NCBI GenBank assembly: GCA_910583795.1
Contig: CAJTZQ010000064.1
Span: 1-22,025 of the forward strand
Source: an uncultured Muribaculaceae bacterium
GTDB taxonomy: Bacteria; Bacteroidota; Bacteroidia; Bacteroidales; Muribaculaceae
Direction of reading: 5' to 3'
DNA length: 22,025 nucleotides
Made by a program: the position numbers and the translations under genes. Below are positions 6,982-14,425 of the stretch, piece after piece. The notes beneath the pieces were generated by a model, which had not been told where the DNA came from, did not search any database, and was given only the letters and a program-made list of their open reading frames with translations. The stretch's first letter is position 1. Every line of letters begins with the position of its first letter.

Positions 6982-8619
6982 ATGGCTATCAAACCTAAAA
7001 TAAACGTTGTTTTATTGTTGCTTACAATTGTCTCATTTTTTAATTTGATTTCATGTTCCCGTTCTTTCAACCGGAAGCTTATAGACGTGGAAAATGTAAT
7101 AGACGAATATCCGGACTCCGCTTTGTCAATGCTTGAGGAGATTGATCCCTCATCTTTTCCAAGAGAACAGGATAAGGCTCTCTATAACCTGCTTATCACT
7201 CAGGCAAAAGAGAAATGCTCGATTTCTGTAAAGACTGACTCGGTCGTTTCTTTTGCAGTATCATATTTCCTGCAGAAAAATGATAAGGAAAGGGCAATGA
7301 AAGCTCTCAACTATCAGGGGAATATACGAAGGGAATATCTCAAAGACAATGACAGAGCTATAATTTCATATATTCAGGCATACGACCTGGCTGTGGAACT
7401 TGACGACAAGTTCTGGATCGGTATGACGGCAAGAGGAATAGCCGATGTATATGGAGACTCTTATAAAGGGAAAGACGCAGTGAAATACTCCACCATTGCT
7501 TACGAAAACATGAAGCAAACCGGACGGCAAGTATACATAGACTATGCGTTGCTTGATTTGGCAAAGGCTTATCATACTGCAAGAGAATATGAGAAGGCTG
7601 TCTCTATTGCTACAGAAGTTATGGATTCGGCACACATTCATAAGGATGATTATTTAGGATATGCCGCGTTGAGCAGCCGGGCTCTCACTTTCTTTGCATG
7701 GAATAAATTAGAGGAATCTATAAAAGACTACGAAGTGGTATGTAAATCTTCTTTCGCAAATAAAACAGACTCTACACATCTTGCCCTTTCCTGTTCAGAA
7801 ATAGGATTAAGAGAGAGAGTTTACGAAATTACATCAAAATGTGATGTAGATTCTTTCTTCTCTCATGGTATACAATACCGGCTTGCAAGATCAGTACAGG
7901 ACTATAAAAAAGCTCTCGATCACCTTGAAGAATTAGACAATATGGATTACATAATGCTGAATAATAAGATTGACAACAGCGTTGCATCTTCCATTATGAC
8001 ATACTATGATTTCAAGAATCAGAACAATGCTCTTTTATTAAAAATTGGGAGGGAACGATTCTGGTTTACTTTAACTATAGGGTTATGTATTATTATCGTT
8101 TTGTCGTTTTTAATAAAAAGTCTGTTTGCTAAATTAAAACGGAATTCATCAGAAAAGTTGCTATTGGCGGAGCAACTTGAATCCTTATTGAAAGAGAACG
8201 ATCATAACAAGACAGTGATGGAGTCTCTTCTCTCTTCACGATATTCCATGCTTGAGAATCTTTGCGAAATGGTGGTCACTTCCCCCAATACAAAATCTGC
8301 ACAAAAAAAGATTGTCAACACCGTAACGGATATCATAGAAAACCTTTCTATCCCCGGTGACAAAATTATGGAGCTCGAAAAAGAGATGGACGGTATTCAT
8401 GGAAATGTATGTTCTAATTTTAAGACAGACTTTCCTAACCTCAAAGATGCAGACTACCGATTGTTTCTTTTTTCAGTCATGGGTTTATCGATGACCACAA
8501 TTATGCTGCTCCAGAAGGAAACAAAAATTGAAGCAGTCTACAGCCGCAAAAAACGCTTGAAAGCAAAGGTGAAGGCTTTTGACTCTCCTAATGCCGACGC
8601 TTACCTCAAATTCCTGTAA
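6982..8619 (+). CDS. TPR protein with one membrane segment and C-terminal HTH-like domain
   Basis: A 545-residue probable membrane-tethered regulator. The N-terminus is a lipoprotein signal (FFNLISC, Cys25) without an acidic surface-export context. Residues 35-340 are TPR-like helical repeats (for example YDLAVELDDKFWIGMTARGIADVYGDSYKGKDAVKYS), expected outside the cytoplasm. One transmembrane helix spans about 361-384 (FTLTIGLCIIIVLSFLIKSLF). A coiled coil follows, and a C-terminal domain at 480-545 has a helix-turn-helix look: DADYRLFLFSVMGLS then VYSRKKRLKAKV. The same architecture and C-terminal motifs occur in the protein at 12517-14184. The family is common in Bacteroidetes but its regulon is usually unknown. 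Position after the protease operon suggests, but does not prove, that it senses envelope or peptide signals and controls neighbours. Confidence 0.8.
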   Translation: MAIKPKINVVLLLLTIVSFFNLISCSRSFNRKLIDVENVIDEYPDSALSMLEEIDPSSFPREQDKALYNLLITQAKEKCSISVKTDSVVSFAVSYFLQKNDKERAMKALNYQGNIRREYLKDNDRAIISYIQAYDLAVELDDKFWIGMTARGIADVYGDSYKGKDAVKYSTIAYENMKQTGRQVYIDYALLDLAKAYHTAREYEKAVSIATEVMDSAHIHKDDYLGYAALSSRALTFFAWNKLEESIKDYEVVCKSSFANKTDSTHLALSCSEIGLRERVYEITSKCDVDSFFSHGIQYRLARSVQDYKKALDHLEELDNMDYIMLNNKIDNSVASSIMTYYDFKNQNNALLLKIGRERFWFTLTIGLCIIIVLSFLIKSLFAKLKRNSSEKLLLAEQLESLLKENDHNKTVMESLLSSRYSMLENLCEMVVTSPNTKSAQKKIVNTVTDIIENLSIPGDKIMELEKEMDGIHGNVCSNFKTDFPNLKDADYRLFLFSVMGLSMTTIMLLQKETKIEAVYSRKKRLKAKVKAFDSPNADAYLKFL

Positions 8620-8703
8620 TCAGGAAATGTCATGACGAATGATCTCGCGGCAGCCTGATCGGAGTTCATCTATTATCTCACGGCATAGAGTCTCTTAAGT
8701 TTT

Positions 8704-9072
8704 TCAATCTTTTCCATTTTTTCTAAACTTTGTATAAGCCCTTTTATCTCCTTTTTTATTGCGGATCATGTCAAGTTCCTCCATTGTGTCGAATTTGGGT
8801 GTGCCGAACAAATTGTTTACATCCCCGACATAACCTAAAGCCAACGCCAGCTTAATAAGAGATTCAAAAGATATAAAGCCTTTCTGCTCAAAACGTGCAA
8901 CAGTTGATAACGGTACTCCCGACATTTCCGAAATACATTGTCGGGTAATATTTTTCTCCACCCGTCGCTTCCGGAAATTATCCGCCACCTCTTTTGCAAT
9001 ATCATCAGCATTATCCAGTTTGAAACCTTCCAATAATGATAACAAATTATTACTATTTGTGTTTTCAGGCAT
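8704..9072 (-). CDS. HipB-like XRE-family DNA-binding protein, no HipA beside it
   Basis: A 122-residue Cro/C1-type HTH protein. The HTH lies at residues 30-88: DNFRKRRVEKNITRQCISEMSGVPLSTVARFEQ, then the family-typical FESLIKLALALGYVGDVNNLF. The C-terminal tail is short and basic (NKKGDKRAYTKFRKNGK). This shape is that of the XRE antitoxin/repressor encoded next to HipA kinases. Here no HipA-like gene lies on either side: the neighbours are the TPR/HTH gene (convergent) and the TonB barrel. It has its own consensus promoter and a leader of about 15 bases. It could be an orphan antitoxin left after loss of the toxin, or a stand-alone regulator. Confidence 0.85.
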   Translation of the reverse strand: MPENTNSNNLLSLLEGFKLDNADDIAKEVADNFRKRRVEKNITRQCISEMSGVPLSTVARFEQKGFISFESLIKLALALGYVGDVNNLFGTPKFDTMEELDMIRNKKGDKRAYTKFRKNGKD

Positions 9073-9093
9073 AAAACTACTAATATTTTAATA

Positions 9094-9125
9094 CAAATAT
9101 AATGAATATATTTGAGATATACAAA
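9094..9125 (-). promoter_or_regulatory. Consensus Bacteroidetes promoter of the HipB-like gene
   Basis: On the minus strand TTTG (9125-9122), a 20-base spacer, then TATATTTG (9101-9094) match both elements and the spacing of the Bacteroidetes housekeeping promoter exactly. Transcription should start about 15 bases before the ATG. Confidence 0.8.
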
Positions 9126-9210
9126 CCATACCACCACGAAATTTAACGCACACCAAATAAAGACTCATTAAGCGGTGTTGTTCATATTATAAAAGATGTC
9201 TGTCATACTT

Positions 9211-9250
9211 AAAAATTAGCGTAGCGGACTCATTCGAGCCCGCTATTTTT
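9211..9250. terminator. Bidirectional terminator
   Basis: TAGCGGACTC / GAGCCCGCTA (9222-9231 and 9236-9245) with an ATTC loop and one mismatch. Five T follow on the plus strand, and five A precede at 9211-9215, which is a T run on the minus strand. It would end transcripts from the TonB barrel gene on the minus strand. Confidence 0.7.
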
Positions 9251-9280
9251 GCACCGTCGGATAATTATCCATAATTCGAG

Positions 9281-9317
9281 ATTAACCTTTTAACCTTTTA
9301 ACCCCCTAACCCTCAAC
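9281..9317. repeat. Short C-rich tandem repeat (TTTTAACC-type)
   Basis: About four near-repeats: ATTAACC, TTTTAACC, TTTTAACC, CCCTAACC, then CTCAAC. It lies just past the stop of the TonB barrel gene and resembles in style the TAAACCC array at 14320-14424, which also sits just past the stop of a minus-strand gene. A perfect 12-bp palindrome GGATAATTATCC is at 9259-9270. Confidence 0.6.
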
Positions 9318-9336
9318 TTTCGCAAGCGAAAGTTGA
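9313..9336 (-). terminator. Hairpin directly after the TonB barrel gene
   Basis: TCAACTTTCGC / GCGAAAGTTGA is a perfect 11-bp inverted repeat separated by two bases, starting 6 bases after the TGA at 9343-9345. The tail on the minus strand is G/T-rich rather than a T run, so it may act as an mRNA 3'-end stabiliser, with real termination at the hairpin at 9222-9245. Confidence 0.55.
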
Positions 9337-9342
9337 ATTATG

Positions 9343-12267
9343 TCACCTTTTATTCTTTGGATTTTTATGGAATTTCCATTGGATATGGAACATGAAATAT
9401 CTTGGCAACACGTTTGTATAGGTCTCCATCCTTGCCTGCGCATTGACCGAGTAGAAGATATTGCTGAGGTTATGAAGTATGTCAAATCCGTCTGCCATAA
9501 AAATCAGATTACCTTTCAACATCGAATAACTCAATCGGGCGTTCCACACGAAATTATCGCTATTGAGCGCTGAGTCGCTATACCCCCTTCGGGAATAGAC
9601 GGTGAAATCAGTCGAAATACCGAAATTATACGGTAACCTGAAATTCCCCCTCAATCCATATTGGAAATCCGTCATATTGAAATCCGCAAAATTCTTCCTT
9701 CGGCTGGTGAACCTGCTGAAGCCAACATTCCCGAAGACAGAAAGACTACAATTCGCAAATGAATAATCTAACGAAATGTTTTCCGATGCACGATAATTGT
9801 TGACTTTGCTCAACGACGGCAAGCCGCCGTTTTCACCAAGCATGTCAACGCTCCGTGCATAATTGAGAGAAGTTCTGTTCGACAGCATGAACTGATATTT
9901 TGACCCGAAATTATACTCCAATCCTTGAGAAACCCCGATACTCCAGTTCCCGTTTACATTATACATCTTTCCGGTCTTAACACCCGTGGCATTGTCGTAG
10001 ACATAACCGTAGGCAAGAGCATTTCTGATAAAAGAGCCGCTGAGTCCATAGTTCCGGAGCATTCTTATTTTGGAACTTGCCCTTTGGAGATATACCCTGA
10101 AGTCATGGCTCTCCGTATCCTTCAAACCGGGATTGCCTGAACGTATCTCAAGAGGATTGAGATCATCCCGCATGTCGACCATATCGATAGTGTTAGGAGA
10201 CGTCACCCTTCTGTTGAACGCCAGATATATCCATCCTATCTTGGGGCTCCAGTTCATTTCCACGCCGACATCGCCGATAAAAAATTTGTCGCGCGAGATA
10301 CGACTGTCCACGCTCCCGCGCATGTAGTGAAGCCACTGATGCCGGTAAGCCCAGGGTATATTTAATGTGAGATAAAGGTTATATCCCTTATTTGAATAAG
10401 TGAAGTTGGTATTGACCGTGTGAAGATCCTCATTTTTACGGCTGTCAAAACTGTTGGAAGGATCGATAGTGGATTCATATTCAAAAGCTGAAGGCAGCCA
10501 TCCGAATGCATTATCCTCCATGTCGTCATACAGCCGGTCGAGACGGAACAGATCCGAAACCTCACGAGATGACTTATGGTCAATCTTATAGTACAGATCA
10601 GCCGTAAGATTCCTCGAAACCACCCATATATATCCGAAGGCTCCCGAAGCATTCCACTCATAGTCAGGACGGTTACGGAAATACCTGTCCGCCTTATCGG
10701 CAGGTTCAGGATCATCACCGAAATTTATCATAAACCTTTGGAAGCGGTCGAAATGTTTTCTCCGATAATCTCCTGATATGAGATAAGAGACAGCATCAGT
10801 GCCGTTAGGCATCTTGACCTTTCCGTTTGCCTGAATCTTGCCGTTGATTGAATGCCCTTTTTCCTTTCCTTTGTCGATATTCCTGTTGATGAGCGACGCT
10901 ATCTTTTCAGGGGAAGAAGACTTATAGACAGATGAAATGAAATCGCTGTCGATACCGTCCCATTCCCTTGAAAACGTTGCTGACGTCAGATCCGTGAAAT
11001 TGTTGTTCTCACTCCAGGAAAATGACGGAGAGATTTTCATATTCCATTTATTCTTAAGGAAAGTGATGTCATGATAAGTGGAAAGATTCCATGATTTCAA
11101 TTTTGCCGAGCTGAATGAATAGCCATACGTGTCGCCGGTCTGAAGAAAGTTGGTGATATAGACATCCTCGCCACGTTTCACCACCGTCCGATCCATTGCG
11201 ACATTACCGCTGAAAGAAACCTGACGCGCCGGCATCTCCGCCCAATAGTCGACACCTGCCGAATAATTCCGGTAATCTCCCGAATTCATATTGGCGGGTG
11301 TAAATCCGGTGTCCTGACCCGGTTTCCTGTTGTCGCTAAGGTTATTTGCGTTTCCATATACCGACAGACGGGCATGGTCGGCATACCACAGGGCAAACAA
11401 TTTGCCGAGATAACGGTCGGATGTGCCGTAACCACCCTCAAGGTTGGTGAGAAGTCCCTGGTTATATTCCTTTTTAAGACGCACATCCATAGTGTAAATC
11501 TTCTTACTGTAGTTGTCGCCAAGAAGTTTGTCCATATCGTCCTGACGATCGTATACGGCTATATTCTTCACGGTATATGCACCAAGATTTTCAAGCATGA
11601 GCGTATTGTTGCCTTTGAAGAAATCTTTACCGTTGAGCAACAGGCTCTCTACAAATCTTCCGTTTACAGTTATTCTTCCGTTTTGATCAAGTTCGGCACC
11701 CGGCAATTGTCTGATGAGCGCGTCAAGCATACTCCCTTCGGCAAGATTGAAAGCATCGGCATTATATATCAGCGTGTCGCCCTTATTATAAAACTTCACC
11801 TTCGTTGCGGTCACCACAACCTCATCAAGTTTCTTCGCCAATCTTGACATCAGGATATCCCCCAACTCCATAGTGGTCAATTTTTTCGATAAAGCAGCGG
11901 GATTAACAATGCCGTAATATGGTTCATACCCTTCTCTTGTTATTTGAAGGATATACCTGTTTCCACGGTCTATGTCGGGCAGGTTAAATTCTGAAATTTT
12001 TGTTTCAACCATATTCCCCGTACTTCCGCTAAACCAATTCCTGAAAGCATCACCCTCCGCCACAATCGAACTGTCGGCAGGGTTAAGCAGTTTCACTTTA
12101 GCTCCGAAAAGCATCGTGTTGGTCAGATTGTCTTTTACAATGCCTTTAACGTTGAATGTGTCTGCCAATACAGATCCACTGCAGGCAATAACCATGATCA
12201 GCAGAATTCCGATTGAAACCTTTCGGAATCCGCACCGTGGTAAAGAGAGTTGTTTGAATGATACCAT
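9343..12267 (-). CDS. TonB-dependent outer-membrane beta-barrel protein
   Basis: A 974-residue outer-membrane protein. Residues 1-36 are a signal peptide (IGILLIMVIACSGSVLADT). Residues 37-125 form a carboxypeptidase-regulatory-like beta domain (FNVKGIVKDNLTNTMLFGAKVKLLN). LDEVVVTATK at 148-157 resembles the TonB-box region, and residues 160-245 are plug-like (LIRQLPGAELDQNGRITVNGR). The rest is a long barrel with alternating aromatic strands. It fits the OMP_b-brl_3 type rather than SusC. No SusD-like partner is adjacent, so its cargo is unknown. Its own promoter lies at 12321-12328. The upstream gene in the same direction encodes a TPR/HTH membrane protein, a plausible regulator of this gene. 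Confidence 0.88.
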   Translation of the reverse strand: MVSFKQLSLPRCGFRKVSIGILLIMVIACSGSVLADTFNVKGIVKDNLTNTMLFGAKVKLLNPADSSIVAEGDAFRNWFSGSTGNMVETKISEFNLPDIDRGNRYILQITREGYEPYYGIVNPAALSKKLTTMELGDILMSRLAKKLDEVVVTATKVKFYNKGDTLIYNADAFNLAEGSMLDALIRQLPGAELDQNGRITVNGRFVESLLLNGKDFFKGNNTLMLENLGAYTVKNIAVYDRQDDMDKLLGDNYSKKIYTMDVRLKKEYNQGLLTNLEGGYGTSDRYLGKLFALWYADHARLSVYGNANNLSDNRKPGQDTGFTPANMNSGDYRNYSAGVDYWAEMPARQVSFSGNVAMDRTVVKRGEDVYITNFLQTGDTYGYSFSSAKLKSWNLSTYHDITFLKNKWNMKISPSFSWSENNNFTDLTSATFSREWDGIDSDFISSVYKSSSPEKIASLINRNIDKGKEKGHSINGKIQANGKVKMPNGTDAVSYLISGDYRRKHFDRFQRFMINFGDDPEPADKADRYFRNRPDYEWNASGAFGYIWVVSRNLTADLYYKIDHKSSREVSDLFRLDRLYDDMEDNAFGWLPSAFEYESTIDPSNSFDSRKNEDLHTVNTNFTYSNKGYNLYLTLNIPWAYRHQWLHYMRGSVDSRISRDKFFIGDVGVEMNWSPKIGWIYLAFNRRVTSPNTIDMVDMRDDLNPLEIRSGNPGLKDTESHDFRVYLQRASSKIRMLRNYGLSGSFIRNALAYGYVYDNATGVKTGKMYNVNGNWSIGVSQGLEYNFGSKYQFMLSNRTSLNYARSVDMLGENGGLPSLSKVNNYRASENISLDYSFANCSLSVFGNVGFSRFTSRRKNFADFNMTDFQYGLRGNFRLPYNFGISTDFTVYSRRGYSDSALNSDNFVWNARLSYSMLKGNLIFMADGFDILHNLSNIFYSVNAQARMETYTNVLPRYFMFHIQWKFHKNPKNKR

Positions 12268-12320
12268 GATTTGAAAAAATTTTGTTTTGTCGCGGGTTTA
12301 AAAGTTTAGTTATTCACTTG

Positions 12321-12328
12321 CAAAATTA
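12321..12328 (-). promoter_or_regulatory. -7 element of the TonB barrel promoter
   Basis: Minus-strand TAATTTTG matches TAnnTTTG. The upstream half is imperfect (TTGG about 21 bases away rather than TTTG). It predicts a leader of about 45 bases. Confidence 0.5.
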
Positions 12329-12438
12329 TGACAAATCTATCTTTTCAGACCAATTTCAGGGATGCATATCATTATGCAAATCTCATCATAACTCGTTAAC
12401 AATCAACAGCTTTATTGCTCTAAATTTTCCAATCAATT

Positions 12439-12487
12439 AACACTTTGATTACCAATACTTTACAATATATTAATAATCAACACTTTG
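12439..12487. repeat. Direct repeats in the gap before the TonB barrel gene
   Basis: AACACTTTG occurs at 12439-12447 and 12479-12487, exactly 40 bases apart. An imperfect third copy (ATACTTTAC) lies between them. They lie in the 249-base gap after the TPR/HTH gene, upstream of the barrel promoter, and could be protein-binding sites. The evidence is weak because the sequence is AT-rich. Confidence 0.3.
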
Positions 12488-12516
12488 CAAAACATGAGTT
12501 CTTATATGCTTAAAGT

Positions 12517-14184
12517 TTATAGGTAGCTCAGAAATTCATCCTTATAGGGGGAATCCGATTGTTCAATCTTTTCGCGCAACCTGCGACGCCTGCTATAGAC
12601 GCTCGATTTTTTGAGATCAAGGAAAATGCCTACAGCCTTGATCGAGAAGCCTGAAGCAAGATATAAGAAGAGATTACGATCTTCCTCAGTGAGATCTTTC
12701 AGATTGCTAAACCTCACCATCAGTTCATCGAGGTCTATATTGACACTTTTTTCAAGATCATTCCTAAATTTCTCACTCCTCATCTCTTTGATTTGGACGG
12801 AAAGATTCTTGTAAATCTCATTTTTCAGAGGAGTCACATCTTTCAAGCCGGACATTTCAAAATAGTCGTCACACATACGGTTGAAAATCTCAAACCGAGA
12901 CGAAAGCAATGCATGAATACTTTTTCTTCTGTCCTGATCTTTGATTTTTAAAGAATCAAGTTCTTCAAGTGCAGCCGCCATCCTCTCACGATGCCTGCGT
13001 ATCATAATCACTGTGACAGAAATTAGGATTGCAACCACTACAAGAGCGAGGATACAGACAAACAGGGTGACAAGCCGGGAATTTTTCTCCTTGGTAGCTG
13101 CATCGGTAGCCAATTGCCTGTTGTATTCATCAAGCGATCTTCTTATAGAAGTATTGACATAATCCGCACGTTGGGCGTCATAGTAATCGGATATTCTCTT
13201 CTGTTTAAGATAAGCTGATCGATAATCCCCTTTCCTGATATCGATCTCTTTTGCAAGTTCAAGCAATCCCATCGGGTCAAAGAAAGCCGCAAAGTGTCCA
13301 TTGTTCAAACGGAGTGCAATGTCAGCCTCTTCAAGCGCGGATTCAAGGTTCCCGTCATGGAATGCAAGCAACGCCTTGTATGAATGTATAGTAGGATATT
13401 TCAATAAAATTGAATCCTTTTCCATCTCCGCAATAGATGCCCTATATTGATCGATATTACCCGTGCGGTAAAGCGGCAATAATTTGCTAATGGCACATTG
13501 CATTAAAAATGTATCGGATTCATAACGGTAGGCTTCTTGAATACTGTCGATCAAAGCCAATGCCTTCTCGTCGTGCCGACTATTGATATAGATTTCCGCT
13601 TTTGCGAGAAGATTTTGTTTGGTCATTGCCATCTCGTTGCCTATCAGCTTATAATAATGCGTGGAAATTTCATTACATCTTTTAGCCTCATCGTAATTCC
13701 ATACATTTGACCATACATAATACTTCAATTGATAACTATGGGCTTTCAATGCATTTTTATCATATTCATTTTGAGACGACAAGTCAAGATAATGCAGATT
13801 TTTCTCAAGACAAAGCATGGCATCTACATACTCCCTTTTTCTCAGATGTGCGTTACCTTTCCAAAAATACATTTCCTGAAGCCAGTCAGGATTATCTTCC
13901 TTCAATATTGCCGTTTCGACTGATTGCGGAATGGTATCAGGAAAACTTGAATCATTGAAAAAATAGAAACACCTCATCTGCAACAAATGCCACAATATCT
14001 TATTCTTCTCCGACAACCGGGCGGGATCTACCGACATCAACAATGCCTTGGCGGAATCATTGTCATGGTCGAAGAGAGAATAAGAGTCATGAAGCTTCCT
14101 GTCTTCACTTGTCTTGCATCCCGGCAAGATAAATGAAAACAACAAGATTGACAATATCGATAATATTCCTACGCGGCGTTTCAT
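12517..14184 (-). CDS. TPR protein with one membrane segment and C-terminal HTH-like domain (paralogue)
   Basis: A 555-residue paralogue of the protein at 6982-8619. It has a lipoprotein-type signal (FSFILPGC, Cys23, followed by KTSED), TPR-like helices at about 40-350, one transmembrane helix at 371-395 (VTLFVCILALVVVAILISVTVIM), a coiled coil, and a C-terminal domain at 485-555. The two proteins share LLSSR after the membrane segment, NLKD, LFL, a G-S pair, VYSR followed by basic residues and RL, and DSP near the end. The cytosolic basic HTH-like end and the outer TPR sensor suggest a one-component trans-membrane regulator. The gene lies 249 bases upstream of, and in the same direction as, the TonB barrel gene. 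Which step it senses is unknown. Confidence 0.82.
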   Translation of the reverse strand: MKRRVGILSILSILLFSFILPGCKTSEDRKLHDSYSLFDHDNDSAKALLMSVDPARLSEKNKILWHLLQMRCFYFFNDSSFPDTIPQSVETAILKEDNPDWLQEMYFWKGNAHLRKREYVDAMLCLEKNLHYLDLSSQNEYDKNALKAHSYQLKYYVWSNVWNYDEAKRCNEISTHYYKLIGNEMAMTKQNLLAKAEIYINSRHDEKALALIDSIQEAYRYESDTFLMQCAISKLLPLYRTGNIDQYRASIAEMEKDSILLKYPTIHSYKALLAFHDGNLESALEEADIALRLNNGHFAAFFDPMGLLELAKEIDIRKGDYRSAYLKQKRISDYYDAQRADYVNTSIRRSLDEYNRQLATDAATKEKNSRLVTLFVCILALVVVAILISVTVIMIRRHRERMAAALEELDSLKIKDQDRRKSIHALLSSRFEIFNRMCDDYFEMSGLKDVTPLKNEIYKNLSVQIKEMRSEKFRNDLEKSVNIDLDELMVRFSNLKDLTEEDRNLFLYLASGFSIKAVGIFLDLKKSSVYSRRRRLREKIEQSDSPYKDEFLSYL

Positions 14185-14199
14185 GTTAAGTATTATCGA

Positions 14200-14303
14200 G
14201 TTGGAAGTTTATGGTTTATAGTTTATGGTTTAAAAATTATCTGAAGATTCAGTTGGAAGTTTATAGTATATGGCATACGGTTTAAGAATTATCTGAAGAC
14301 GCA
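14200..14303. repeat. Two tandem 52-bp units
   Basis: The unit beginning GTTGGAAGTTTAT and ending near ATCTGAAGA occurs at 14200-14251 and 14252-14303, with 43 of 52 positions identical. Inside the first unit is a TTTATGG-TTTATAG-TTTATGG heptad run, which is the reverse complement in style of the TAAACCN array that follows. The two blocks could therefore pair into a long imperfect hairpin. Confidence 0.85.
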
Positions 14304-14319
14304 CATGACTCTTAAATTA

Positions 14320-14424
14320 TAAACTCTAAACCCTAAACTCTCAACCCTAAACTCTAAACTCTAAACCCTAAACTCTCAACCCTAAACTCTAAACTCTAAA
14401 CCATAAACCCTAAACCCTAAACCA
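14320..14424. repeat. Telomere-like TAAACYC heptamer array with 35-bp higher-order unit
   Basis: Fifteen head-to-tail heptamers (mainly TAAACTC, TAAACCC, TCAACCC, TAAACCA) fill exactly 105 bases. The first five (14320-14354) and the next five (14355-14389) are identical as 35-bp blocks, and the third block has drifted. The array ends one base before the stop codon of the EnvC-like gene, so it lies in that gene's 3' region and upstream of the TPR/HTH gene. Confidence 0.95.
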
Positions 14425-14425
14425 A

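Noticed and set aside
8704..9342. Complete HipA/HipB toxin-antitoxin pair
   Set aside because: Only the HipB-like half is present; no kinase-like ORF lies next to it on either strand.
9340..9573. 77-codon plus-strand ORF
   Set aside because: Antisense to the end of the TonB barrel gene, with no independent support.
14320..14424. CRISPR array or real telomere
   Set aside because: Repeats are 7-bp head-to-tail without unique spacers, and the array lies inside continuous chromosome next to a core gene.
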